Assembly (NCBI GenBank): GCA_009792885.1 | Contig: WMCF01000007.1 | Location: 4,256,500-4,320,499, forward strand | Reading direction: 5' to 3' | Length of the DNA stretch: 64,000 nucleotides | DNA from: Eremophila alpestris peregrina | Taxonomy: Eukaryota; Chordata; Aves; Passeriformes; Alaudidae | Part shown: piece by piece, positions 23,501 through 36,330 of the stretch | Position numbering within the stretch: position 1 is the stretch's first letter | Layout: every line of letters begins with the position of its first letter | Notes under the pieces: generated by a model | Databases searched by the model: none | What the model saw: only the letters and a program-made list of their open reading frames with translations | What the model was told of the DNA's origin: nothing | Program-made: the position numbers and the translations under genes

Positions 23501-26500
23501 TTTTAATGGGTTGGAGCTCCTGGGAGGCCATTTGACTTCTGTTCCTGTCTATACTGTTCTCTTGTAATGCTGACTGTGCAGAAGCCCAAAGCTGTCAACA
23601 ATCTGCTTTCAGTGTTATTTCAAGAAAAGGAAAGTGAAGTGACATCTGATCTGCTGAGAGAGGATGGGGAGGAAGGGTATTTTTAAAATGTAAAGCAACA
23701 AAAATCTGCATGTAATCAATATTAGAATCGATGCCTTCTATCTCTCTGGAAAGCACAGCTTACTATGAAACACAGCTTTCCTTTTTCCCTGTTACAACAA
23801 CTATACATTAAAAAGACTCATACTTACTTTGCCAAGACCACATTGTCAGTAAGTGTTTTGAAGCTCTGCAATAATGATTTTTGTGCAGTATTGCATTTTA
23901 ATAATTCAAATAAATCGTGGAACATTATGATCTCTACAGCTAAGGAAATACTTTGTACCAACTCCAGCCTTGGAAAGCATCATCCATTTCAGTGGAATGG
24001 TCTCTTTGCAGAAAGGAGCATTTTGGAACCACTCTTTGTCTTCACAATGAGCAGCCCTGGCTGCTGCTGATCTACTCCAGTCTGTGCAGAGGGGAGAATT
24101 TATGTGTGTGAAGATCATCATAATGTGAGAACTTCAGTTTTCTTTTGCTGTCTGTTGTACTGCAACACCTGTGCAAGCAAGGGGATCCATCCATACCTGT
24201 CAGGCATTTAGGTCCTTTACTTTATTCTTCAATCACCAAAATACAGTTTGGTACTAGAACCCAGGCAACACCTACAAGAAGTACCTGCCTGTTCAGGCAG
24301 GATTGACACCATGGCATTTCACTTTTTAAAATGCTTCAGAACCTTGTTTTAACACAGGGAGCGTGAACTGCAGAAGTTACTGGGGTGAGGTATTAGTTCT
24401 AGCCATGAGTTCTGCTTACATCCAAGGGTCAAACTGGCAGAGAAGGAAAGAGCCTTCCTTCCTCTTTCAGACAATGCAGAAATGGAGAGAGACACTTTGT
24501 AAAGGGCACTAGTGAAGGATGAGTGGATCAGGAAGAGAAGACTCAAGGATGGTGGAGGTGATTAAATGCTACAGTTTCACAGGACTAAGTAGAGCCCTCC
24601 AGGAAAGAAAAGAACTAGACAAAATTTTAAAAGAAAATAGAGGTCAGGACTGAAAAAAGAAGTGGGATTACTCAAATAAATTGGTTTCAGAGGAAGAAGA
24701 GTTAGAGAAAGTATTGCTTAGGCTAGAAAGTACACTAGGGAAGGCTGTCAAACATGAATGTTAGCTATGTAAAAATATACTGTTGGTATTGTTCATCTGG
24801 ACTAACATATGGCACACAGATTCCTGCATCTCCCAAGTCACTGTGAATTTGACAGACTGCTTGAAAAGCATGAGGATTTAATTTACTGTTCACCTTAATC
24901 ACAACCTTTTGTGGCCACTGAGATTTAGATAGTAATAAAAGTGCAAATTCTCAAAAAGTGAATGAAAAGGTTTTCTCTTACTGAGAATAGAAAGCTTATT
25001 TTTCAGTTCTTACACAAATGTGTAAGACACAGAAACTCATTTCTCTATTTCTACTCTTAAAAGCATGTTGCATAATTATACTAGTAAAATTTGGCAAGGC
25101 TGTCTGATCAATTTAGAGTGGAACAGTAAAGACAAAGGACATTTTCTAATCTGCTAAATCATGTAGCCCAAGGATCTCTCCACTACTCTGCATGTAGTTT
25201 TCTACAACCAAACCTCAAAAGATAAGGTTAGATTAGATGGAATTTTGTCAAAACCAGAATCATTAATGTATTGCTAGAAAATGAAAGTAGTTGCTGTCTA
25301 TGAAAGTGTAACAAACTACTAAACTGGAAATGGGTGACTGGCTACAATAAAAGATTAATAAGACTTTAAATTATATAGGTTTTTACTTATAGCAGAGAAA
25401 TGAAGAGGCCAATATTTCTCATTCGAATTTACATAAAAACGTTCTTTACTGTCTGCTAGGACAAGCAGAGTCCTGGTAGGTGCAGACTCAATTCTCTGGG
25501 CTTCTGGGAAGTCAAAATAGCCATGCTTTTGAGGGATGTGTTGCTATGACAAACAGCAGAGTCAAAAGTACTGTATGACAGGTAGAAAATTTGCATTTCC
25601 ATTAGTGGGGCCTTCGTCAAGTAAAATCCCTAAAGGCAGTGAAGAATGTGTGTGGAAGAAAAATGCAGTGTGTTAATTTACTGCCCCACCCCCCTGCAAA
25701 GAAAGAAATAAAATACACCCCCACACACATCCTGGATAGTTCAATGAACCATAAGTTAAGATAAAAGGTAGGAGGAAAATATTTACATTCTTGGTGGTCA
25801 TACAATTAAGGGATTTATGCATGCATTTGCCACTGGATAGCCCAGAAAAGAATAGCTTGGCTGAGCCACTTTTCTCTTCTGAAAATCCTGCCTTACTTGC
25901 TCAAATACTTGGAAAAACAAACCAGATTTTTACCTTTTTTTAAAGTTTATCAAAATATGGATACACTTGAGAGGATAGCACCTAATCTTTTTGGCTGATG
26001 TCTTTTAGAAATTAATGAAAATATTATTGATTTTAATGAGATTCCTATTCTTTTATGATCTGTGAACTCTGGTTTTCATGGATGAAATTCTCACTAAAAA
26101 TTAAGAAATCATCAATGGAATTACAGATAAAACAAAATACTATTTAATGTGAATAAAGATGTCATAAATTGGTTCTAAGTTTAATTTGGCCAGCCTTTAA
26201 AACACATCGATACTTTCACAACTAACCTTCATCATTTTAGGATGTCTATATCATCCAGCATTAATTCTTCATTTTTATCCAGACATTTATAATCAAAAGT
26301 CACTTTATCTTGAGACCGATGGAATTAAATTCATGGATTTGGCATGAAGAATGCTGAAAGAAAAAATATTTTATTAGTTGATATAGTTTTTTCCCAGATA
26401 TGTTTGAGCATTTCAGGATAATATATGCATTATATAAACTAACTTGAGAGCATACAGAATGTATGTTTTCAAACCTTACTGGTTTATCAGCTCACTCTTG

Positions 26501-29500
26501 CTGACACAGCCCATCCCACCAAGAACTGTCCCCTTCCTCAGCACTACTTTCCCTTCTGACACCCCTTCCTTTATTCTGGTGCACATGGCTATACAGCATG
26601 CTAGCAGTCCTTGCCAAAATTTTCTTTAGCTCATCTACATTATTGTTATCATGCAATGCCAGCAGTTTGACAGGACTTCTGCATTCAGACGTGGAAAAAG
26701 GATCCCACTCTGAATCATTCAGGGTGAATACTTTTACATCTGTATGCACTAGCTTTAGGAGAACCTGCAATCTCTACCATTTCAGCAAATGAAAGTACAT
26801 TTCTTTCACCAAGAAGTCTTTTCAGAAACAGCTCAGATATTTTCATGCTCCTTTTCATGCAAAACTCCCATAGGTTGACCCTATTGATAATCACAGCTCA
26901 GAGAAAACAAATGACAAGTAAAATTATAATAATTATTGATCAGACATACTTCTAGTTTATTCCTCCTTCTCTATACAGTCAGGTTGTGTTGGCACAGGCC
27001 CCTGTGTGGTGCTTGTAAACCATTCCTTCAAAAGAAAATCCCAAAACTTCATCCCAGCCAATATGGTCATATTGGAACAAAGGTTATGAGTTAATGGGCT
27101 TCAGAAGCATAAGCCTCAATAATATCTTCTCCTGCAATTGGGTTTCTGCTGTGAAGTCATCTAGGAGCTTTCAAAAAACTTTTTCCTGGAATAAATTGAT
27201 ATGTTGTGTGACCATCACATCTTTCTCAAAAAACCACAACCCTACCAGAGTGACAGTGCATTTTACAAGGTGCAATCAGTATGTCCATGATGAAGCTGTA
27301 CTTTCTTCATGCTGTATCTGCCTAGATGAATTAAAGAACTGAAAGACCATGCACACTGGGTAAGGTAGCTTCCTATTATCTATTTGTTCAGAAACAGGTG
27401 CAAATTGCTTTCATTATGTTTTTATAAAACCCTGGGGTTTCTACAGGCTCTACTAAGTATTACTTTCTGCTTTGGGCTCTTTCTGCCTCTGTACTTATTT
27501 ATTCCTGCCTCACTAACTTTATTGATAGCAAGGTTTTTCAACATTTCTTTCTTATTTTACTCCTCTTTTCATACAGCAATAAATATTATTCAATTCAACA
27601 AATGCATAAAAATGGTTTCCATTAGAATTTTAATCTACTCTCAAAATGAAAGAAAACCTTTGTATAAATCTTTTTAAATTACTGGAACATAAATTCAGAC
27701 AGGGACATCTCCACCTAGGCTGAACTGGGGAGTTCACAGCCTGCTGTCCTCATTCATAAATTAATTGAGGTCTCTAGCTGCTGTAAATGAACAGTGCATC
27801 CTCCAAAAGATCATATCTGTCAAGATTGCAGATTGGTTTCTATCAGAGTTTGCAAAAGTCAGAGCTCACAATGCTTTCATTATGTCTATGAGTATGGCTT
27901 CCCAACTGGAAAGAAATGTGTTTTGTTCTGTTGGGCCAAGATTTACAGAAAGCAATTTTCCTCTATGCTCCAGTTATGACAAAACTACTGCAAAAATGTC
28001 ATTCCATGATTTCATTCATTCAGTCACCTTTTTACTGACAAATACGTATTCTTTCTGCTCCATGTGTATGCACCAACTGTGACATTTAATGGCCAAGGAA
28101 GGTTAATCAGAGGTGGGTACATATCCCCCTTGGATATTGCAAGCTGTACTGCATTCACTGCCACTTACCCATTATAAAGTAAGCATGGCTTTAGCTGACT
28201 CACACAACTACCTGTTTTATATTACAGATTCATACATTTTTAAAAGGCTCCATAGGATTCAGAGCATCAGACAGCATACCCATGAGTACCTCTTAGATAT
28301 CTTAAATTACATTAAGGTTGTGACAGAGTGTGAAGAGAGTCAAAGGCAAGGTGGATAATACTGAGTCCTTGGTTTCTTTGACTTTGCACTGTTAATCTCC
28401 AAGCACGTGAGGGGTGAAGAAAAGAGAACATCAGTTTCCAGAGTTTGGGAAGCAGAGGTTGTTTTACTTTTGGGTCTTTTTTAATCAGTGCCATATTTGA
28501 GAATTATGTCATTTACACATAAATACCAGTTTGTAAAAGATTGAAAATTAAAAGGAGGGCGAGACTGGCCAAAATTCAACTCTGCAAGTGAGTAGAATTG
28601 GTCTATTTGAATTTACAGGTAAGGGACAAAACCCCAAACACAGCACATGCACATGTCCTTCCTTGCTTCTGTCAGCCATGCTAGAACCCGCAAATCACCT
28701 AAACATCAACTTTCACTTCTACCTCTCCAAGAGAAGAATAATTTCCTTCTTGGAGTATGCTGAGTATTGCCCATCAACTGAGCATGACTGTTCTCTGGAA
28801 GCAATAGAAAGTCACCACACCAGCTCTTAGAAACAATGAGGAGATTCACTACAACTACAAACACTGGTCACAGAGAGGTCCTGGTGATCTTGGTACACAA
28901 AAGAGTGGTGAGGAAGGCCTAGAAGGACATGATATGGTACTTTATTTTTCAGTACACACACAACCTTTTAAAGAAACCTTTTAAAGATTATTTATGTGCT
29001 AAAATTAACCTGCTCATTAATCTCTGGTTAAAGGTTTCTGCCTTAGCCTAGTAGTGCCAACCCATTAGAAAGGTGGCTGCCAGCCACAAGACCTAAATAC
29101 ATACTCAAAATTCATTATTTACTTGGCAGGCTCAGCAATCACTATACTATCAAAGCAATTGGGGCAATTCAGCTGTTTTATTAAATATTCAGTATTTCTG
29201 GCCTGTGTCACACAAGTAACATTTGACCTCCCAATGCCATGATGTTGTCCCTTCTTACCATGAGACCACCACACTGTCAAACTCTTCTCCAGGGAAAATA
29301 CTGCAGGTGGAAACACCAGCAGTTATTCTGGTAATCTAGTTTATAAAGCATTTTGTGTTTTAAATGTGCAATTGCTCTGCACAGGGACCAAACAGCAGCA
29401 GGGAAATTTCAGGCTGGAAGTTTTATTGCAAAAAATTGCAGATACTTGAAGATGTGGATTGCAGTGGAAAAGGTGGTAGCATGTTCCATAGCAAGGGCAA

Positions 29501-31231
29501 TATGGTGTGAAAAAAAATCTCTCCTAAGCAAACACTCATGCCAACCTTTTCTGTTTTATCAGCCCATGTCTGATATATACAGGCATGTAGATATGTACAA
29601 CATTCCACTGAACAACAGCAGGAAAAGGAATAAAGAAGAAGAAACCCTCAATTCCCTGGTTTGGAATACAAATCAAGCTAGAGATTTCTATACAACAATG
29701 ATTTGGTCCCTAAAGCTGCATTGCTGTTGCAGGTTTGCAGTGCCACTCTCAGAATAAAATTCCTCCAAATACTTAATTTTCCTCCTTTTTTATTTTGTCG
29801 TACTTAGTCCCTTAGTCCCTTGTTACAAACTTCTAAGCCTCTCTATAACTTCAAATATTTGAGAACACCTTAGTGTCATTCAGACATCACTTAAAGAGGT
29901 TACCCATTTTAAGTTCTCCCCTCATCCCTGGGTTCCTAATGATCTTTTCACCCTCTGTGTATTACCTAAAGCAGAAACTGCCTTAGACAGGACCTTAGCA
30001 CCTACCAGTGTGCAGGATGCCTTGCAGAACAGTCCTGTGAACTTCTTTCTTCTCCATGACATAGTCCAAAAGTCACACTTGTTTTTTTAAATCTACTGAA
30101 GCCCATTGCAAACTCCTCTTTTGTGTTCTGTTGGCTAACTCCTACACTAGTTAATAAACTTTTCCTGTATTTCTTCCTCACAGAGACCTTCAGTGTTGCA
30201 GATGTTTTTTGCAGTAATTTTCTTCTCTCTTTTACCAGGGCAGAGAAGTGTGGTTATGGAGGCTCACAGTGAGGCAAGGCAGACTTGAGGGCAATTACCT
30301 GTGTAATTGCCTGGAGCAAGACCCAATCAGCCCAACTAACTCCTCATTCATGCTGGAAGTCTAACACAGCTGAATGCAATACTTTCCTCAGACACAGCTG
30401 ATGAAAGAAACTATCACACTTTAGACAGATTAGTCTCATGTACCACTTTGGTTAGAAGTGTTTGACTTAGATTTGTCCACAACCTAAGAAAAAAGGGGGG
30501 AAAGTCAGTGAGACTTAATGGCCCTCTTTCCCTCCCTGTCCCCTTTTCCTGTTAAGGATTGGCTGTGAATATCTTGGGTATTTACCTTCGGGTGACTAGG
30601 TTGCATCTTAAAAAGACGACATCAAACTGAAATCTCGAGACAATCAATGGTGATGCAGGATAGAAATCAAACAGGAACTGCCAGAGTTTACAGGAACACA
30701 ATCCCAGTAATATGTTTGTTCATGAAACCGAGGGGGGAGTGTGTGTGTTAACTGATACAATGCTGATCCCCATTACAGTGTCCACCTGAATGTGCCATAA
30801 GTATTTGATGAGATTGCTGACGGCTTTCATAGTCCAGACAACTCCTCTAATGAAGGCTATGCCTACCAAATGGATCAAGACCCCTTCAGCTCTAGACCCT
30901 GGCATCAATCCCTTCCTACCTTTGTGTTCAGCCAGTCTCATAGTGATTCCCATCTTAGTAACTCAGAAGTTCACAATACAGAGGTAAGTACAGAGTTATG
31001 TATAAGGCAAGAGATTCACTCTATAATGTTTTTAATTCAGAGCTAGTTGATTTTTTATCAAGTTCTTGCTTAAAAGGCCTTAGAGGAGAGATGTCAGAGG
31101 AGAGCTAGCTCCCACTACTGGAGTGTGTGTTTTTGTCCTTATAGGCATTCTTTGAAAGTGGCAGAGAAAGGGATTTGAGGATCTTGATTACTAAAACAAA
31201 CAAAAATATTAAGGTGCTTTATGCATGTGTC

Positions 31232-32334
31232 TGTATTGGGTTTGTGTGACAAGGCTTTGGTAGTGGGAGGGGCCACAGAGGTGGCTTCTGTGAGAAGCTG
31301 CCAGCTTCCCCTATGTCCAATGGAACCAATGCCAGGCAACTCAAAGATGGACCTGCCACTGGCCAAAGCTGAGCCTATCAACAATGGTAGTAGTGCCTCT
31401 GGGATAACAGAGCTAAGAAGAGAGGGGAAAAGACCCAAAATGGCAAATGGAAGCCAGAGAGAAGAGGGAGATATGAGCAAGCAACAGCTCTGCAGACCCC
31501 AAGGTCAGCGCAGAAGGAGGGGGAGGAGGTGCTACAGGTACCAGAACTGAGATTGCCCTGTAGTCTATGGTAGACCATGGCGAGGCAACTGTGCCCCTGC
31601 AGCCCATGGATATCCATGGTGTAGCAGGTATCCACCTGCAGCCTGTAGATGACTCCACGTTGGAGCAGGGGAATAGCCAAAGGAGGCTGCAACCCCTGGG
31701 AAGGCCATGTTGGAGCAGACTCCTGGCAGGACCAGTGCACTCATGGAGAGAGGAGCCCGTGCTGGAGTGGGTTTTCTGCCAGGACTCGTGACCCCACAGA
31801 GGACTCACACTGGAGCCATCTGTTCCTGACATAGTGCACCCCATGGAGCAGACCCCACTGGAGCAGTTGTGAAGAACTGCAGCTCGTGGGAAGGACTCAC
31901 ATTGGAGAAGTTCATGGAGACTGTCTCCTGTGGGAGGGAGCCCATGCTGGAGCAGGGAAGAGAGTGAGGAGTCCTTCCCCTGAGAAGGAAGGAGTGACAG
32001 ACAGGGTGTGATGAACTGATCACAGCCCCCATTCCCCATGTCCCTGCACCACTGGCAGGGAGGAAGTGGAGACTTGAGAATAAAGACTGGGAAAATAGGG
32101 AGGGGTGGGGGAACACTCGCTTTAAGATTTGCTTTTCTTTCTCATTATCCTACTGATTTTCCCAAGTCGAGTCTGTTTTGTTCATGATGGTGACTGCTCC
32201 AGGTGAGAGATCTGTCCCTATCCTTATCTCACCCATGAGCCTTTGGTTCTGTTTTCTCTCTCCTGTCCAGCTGGGAAGGGGAGTGACAGAGTGGCTTTGG
32301 TGAGCATCTGGTGTCCAGCCAGGTCAACCCACCA
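31232..32334 (+). mobile_element. Solo LTR of an avian endogenous retrovirus (ERVL-like)
   Basis: The element begins TGTATTGGGTTTGTGTGACA and ends with CAGCCAGGTCAACCCACCA, ends I recall for a family of avian ERVL LTRs. The centre has repeated variants of a GCTGGAGCAGGG motif (for example 31660s, 31710s, 31760s, 31930s). It is followed by a TTCTCATTATCCTACTGATTT segment and CCAAGTCGAGTCTGTTTTG near the 3' end. No gag, pol or env sequence adjoins either side, so it is a solo LTR left after recombination. I could not identify a clean target-site duplication. Open frames on both strands inside it are fortuitous. Exact family assignment needs a repeat-library search. Confidence 0.85.
31604..31619. 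repeat. 16-bp perfect palindrome inside the LTR
   Basis: CCATGGATATCCATGG reads the same on both strands. It lies within the motif-rich central part of the solo LTR. Confidence 0.95.
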
Positions 32335-32836
32335 TGGTACCCTGGGAGTATTAGAGGGATTCTTTGTCAGGAATTTGTATTTCTTTATAAGTTTCCCACT
32401 ATTGCTATCTCTCTGATAGCATAATCATAATAACATCTACTTCACTGAAGCTCCAATCTATAGTTTCCAACAGAAATAGGATGCAGGAAAGCAAATTTAA
32501 GAAATTAATCTACACCCTTGGCTGCAGATACACAGACTGGAACAGCATCCCGCTTCAGGAGCCTGCATTAAAATGTGCTGGCAGTAGGACAGAAAGCAAA
32601 TGTTCACACCAGTGCAGGTAAATTCTACAGTTTGGAATAAAATTACAACAGAAAGAGCAGTCTTTTGAATACTGTACTGCTCTTATTTAAAAGCAGAGAG
32701 AAAGATGAAATTTTAGTGTATTATTGAGGGAGCATTGTAGACCCAGCTTTCCTGTGCCACAGACTACACTAATCACAACGTCCAGCTCCTAGCAAGCAAT
32801 TCATCTCTCTCACAATCTAGCTTTTAAATGGAAGGT

Positions 32837-32907
32837 GCCTGCTCCTTCTACAGTTATTGGATTGTATTCTGACAATAAAGTTAAATTACACAAGAAGTAT
32901 CTAGAAT
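32837..32907 (+). repeat. 71-bp direct duplication, first copy (artefactual)
   Basis: This 71-bp block is identical base for base to 32948-33018. The two copies are separated only by two Tn5 mosaic ends plus two bases, so the second copy is the same locus read twice, not a biological duplication. Confidence 0.95.
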
Positions 32908-32945
32908 CTGTCTCTTATACACATCTAGATGTGTATAAGAGACAG
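32908..32945. other. Tn5 mosaic-end pair (Nextera mate-pair junction adapter)
   Basis: CTGTCTCTTATACACATCT (32908-32926) is followed directly by its reverse complement (32927-32945). These are the 19-bp Tn5 mosaic ends; head to head they form the circularisation junction adapter of Nextera mate-pair libraries. Translated in one frame they give VSYTHLDVYKRQ, a known adapter-derived peptide in contaminated protein databases. This is an untrimmed adapter in the assembly, not a transposon in the genome. Confidence 0.97.
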
Positions 32946-32947
32946 AC

Positions 32948-33018
32948 GCCTGCTCCTTCTACAGTTATTGGATTGTATTCTGACAATAAAGTTAAATTAC
33001 ACAAGAAGTATCTAGAAT
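32948..33018 (+). repeat. 71-bp direct duplication, second copy (artefactual)
   Basis: Identical to 32837-32907. It continues into unique sequence at 33019. The true genome probably has one copy with no adapter. Confidence 0.95.
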
Positions 33019-36000
33019 ATTTCCACACAAAAATCAATGTGCATTATTTTATATTTTGCTTTCTCCCTCATAGCTTGCATACTCACACACTGGTCAATGA
33101 AAGTTTGTGTTCAGTAAGAACACAATTTCAAAAATCTACTGCTGCCTCAAGAAAAATACTAAAATATATTCTAAGACAAAAATATTTCTATTTATCAATA
33201 TTTTCTTTCTCACCTCTTTGCTATTTAGAATATTTGCATGAAAATGGGATATTTATTTCCCAAGAGTTCATCAGCTTCTCCTGATATGATATAATTTCCA
33301 TGGATACCCGTTGTGTGTGGTGTTGCAAGCATATGATGAAAGGATATGGAATAAGGAAAAAACCAACTTCTTTATTCTTTAACTATGCTTTTTAGTAATT
33401 CCATTAGCAAAACCTAAAACTTTGTCTAATCAACTCATCACCCACACAAATAACTCACTCAGTCCTTCTTCCTTCCAAGCCCTCTTGGCAAAAATATCCC
33501 CACATATTTAAATGTGTACAGTCTTTCAAATATTATCTGCTACTCAATGAGAACAAAACTCAGGAATTTAGAAGGTGACAGAGGGGGAGAAAAGTTTTTA
33601 ATTTGCATTTTTAAGCTAAATTTTAAAACTTACCAATTCAGAAATTTAAATGTTTGATTTCTCTGTTAAGAAGTCTTGGTAAGTTATTACTTTTGGTAAA
33701 ATGACTAGAACAAAGAATTCTTGTTACAACAAAAATCTGTCAGAAATAACAAAAGGAAACATCAAGTTTCAAAATGTATTTCTTTCATCTGTAGGTACAG
33801 TTGTTTAATGCAATGTGCCTGAACAACTGCAGAAGACTGAGTTTCCTCACTGTCTGATAAGGATTTTGATACCTGGGTCTTTTAAAAAATCATTTGAAGA
33901 CTATGTTATCTTTCATTTAAAGTCATTTCTTATAACAGGTTTTGGATGAACAAGTTTTCTCATTTTGTAACTATACAAAAATATTTTTCAGTTAAGCTTA
34001 ATCAGACTATGACCCTGGGATTTCAATTTGGCTCAGAAAAGAAATGTCCTCAGAACAAATGGCTCAGAAGCAAATGGCAGAGTAGGCAGAGAGAACTATA
34101 ATCTCCATTTATCCAAGGATCCCTGATGTTACTCACAGGCAAGACCTTGCAGTATTTTGATGTAGTGGTACTGAGCATGACCCATACAGATGCAGGAAGA
34201 GAGTCATAACTATATAACTGTATATCATAACTATAAAGCCTTCACCATTTTCTATGATCCCTCTTTCCAATATCTCAGAGGAAAGGAGATGTTTCACAGG
34301 GAAGGAAACATATACAATGAGATGAAGAAACTTGGCCAGAGCCAAAGGCAGGGTTGGAAGCAGAGAGGGGTGCCAGCAGAGAACACTTACCACAGAGACA
34401 CAATCCTGCTCTGAGGGTGGTCAGAGCCAGGAGCATCAGGAATGTCTCTGTGTGTTTTTCCAAGCCCTAATAGCATCTCACCCAGCATCTTTCAAGTCAC
34501 TTCTTAGTTACACTTTGGAAACAGAATCAAACTCCTCTGTCACAGCTAAATGTCACTGGCCCCTCAGAGTCCCCACTGATTTTGGTTTTACCCCAGGCTC
34601 AGGCAGTATGCTGAGGGCAACCACAACGAGCCTCCTTGTAGTTTGCAGGCTCCTGCCCAGTAGCTGAGACTGCAGTAGCTGAGCAGACAATGATGCACTG
34701 GCAGAGGGAGAGCTTTCTCCCCTCTGCCACAAAAAGTTCATTGCAAATACCAGGCTGGGGCAGCACAGGTTGGCTGCTGCCCAGCCCCCGGGGCAGGCAT
34801 TGTCCTGCAGTTTTGTTGTCTCCTCCCAAAAACTGAAAGTCAAAGTATGCCCTGCAACACTTAGGGACAAGGCTCCCAGTATGCAACTTCTGTTCACTCT
34901 GCTTCCAGTGGTCTTAACATTATCTCTGGGTTAGAGATAAACTTTTTTTCTTTTAAACTTTGCTCATCTGTCAAGTCTCATTGCCTGACATCAAGGAGAT
35001 CAATCTGCCTTCCTTAAACACAACTCCTGGCTCTTTTGAGAGGCTTCCCTTTTTAGATGTTGGCCTCCTAAGTTCCTCTCCACAGCCTGTCTCCCCTGCT
35101 GCATCCTTCAACAGATTTTTTCAAATCAGAACAGACAACCCGTGTAGGCTGACATGCTTTTCACAGTGCTCGCTGCTCACATCTAAATGTTAGTGCCCAA
35201 TCTGCAGGCGTTCCTGGGCAGCACAGCAGAGGACAGCAGGGACCAGAGGTGTCTGCTACATGTGTACAGGCATGCACACTGGAAAGGACTCTTTCTGTAG
35301 TCAGTAAAACGACATGGGTGAGGAAATTCCTAAGTATTACAGCCAGAGAGTACCAGAAGGAATTTTAAGTACTAAGACCAGAAGTTGTCTGTGGTATAAA
35401 AAAAAAAAAAAGAAGAAAACCAAGAAGAGACAGAAAAAAGCCCTGCAGATGTTTTTAGAATCTGCCCTCTCTCTTTTGGAGATTTTTCTTTGGAAAAATA
35501 CCACATTTGGGTGTGTGAATGCATGACCTGCTCTCCCTTTAATGCCAAATTTTCAGAAACATCATTCATCTTACTCAATATTCCTCCTCTGCCTGAGGTG
35601 AAGTCAGTCAGCTCTGCATGCCTGATACTGGTAGTTTTGGCTTAACCTTAAAAAGCAGTTGAAATAAAACAAAAGAGAAGCTCCAATTCCACACAGGTAT
35701 TTCGACTTTATAGAAAGTTACCCATTAGAGAAAACTGTGACTTGAAACAGCTCTCCTTTGCTCTTCCCCAGTCCATTCCCAACCCCCCTGGGGATATGTG
35801 AAAGAATACCCTCCTTACTTCAGTCTAAGCTAAAAGCGCATTTAAAATCAATCCAGGTAATGTGTAGCCCCACTTGAGGGCAGAATCTCAAATCAGAATA
35901 TTTATTACTGAGCTGTAAAGCTCTGTTTTCTCAGACTTTGTCAGAAAGGAGATATTTGAATGCCAGTAGGGACATCAGGCTCCATCTCTTTATAGTCCTT

Positions 36001-36330
36001 GGGTCAGGAAGGGATGTAAGTACATCATCAGCTTTAGCCCTGCTGACTTAAAGGATAGTTAAGCACATATTTTTTCTGTCATGAACAGGAAATATGTAGT
36101 ACTGTAGTCATCTTAGCTGCAAGGGGAATATGCAAACTCACTTATACAAGCTACCTAGCTCACAGCAAAGAGGAGGTGCAGCTTTTTTTGCACACTGAGC
36201 TGTGATGAACAGAAAAGGAACTGACCAGAAGTGAACAGTGGGATCAGCCTATTGAGACTTTTGTTCAACCCAAATGTATGTAAGTACCAATTTATTATGC
36301 CACACAGCAAGAACCATGCCAGACATTTTT

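Larger units (their letters stand above)
14601..31231. other. Intergenic, AT-rich, no gene recognised
   Basis: A secondary moderately GC-rich patch (about 14,740-14,880) adjoins the CpG island. The rest holds a GTTTT-type repeat (16143-16187), a tandem 14-mer (17003-17030), an A17 run (17543-17559) and a short dyad (27058-27075). The open frames are all short, lack domain signatures and have random-looking composition, so I call none of them genes. Confidence 0.8.
32335..36330. other. Intergenic, AT-rich, with adapter artefact
   Basis: No gene recognised. The stretch contains the duplicated block and Tn5 mosaic ends at 32837-33018 and an A-run near 35399-35411. The 149-codon open frame at 32835-33284 exists only because of the artefact. 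Confidence 0.8.

Noticed and set aside
31413..32039. 208-codon minus-strand open frame
   Set aside because: It lies antisense inside the solo LTR; its Ser/Leu-rich repeats mirror the LTR's repeated GGAGCAG motifs.
32908..32945. Inverted repeat resembling a small transposon or IS insertion
   Set aside because: The sequence is exactly two Tn5 mosaic ends head to head, with no cargo and no 9-bp target duplication, which is the mate-pair junction adapter layout.
32835..33284. 149-codon plus-strand open frame with internally repeated protein blocks
   Set aside because: The frame is generated by the 71-bp duplication and the Tn5 adapter; the repeat in the protein is the artefact itself.
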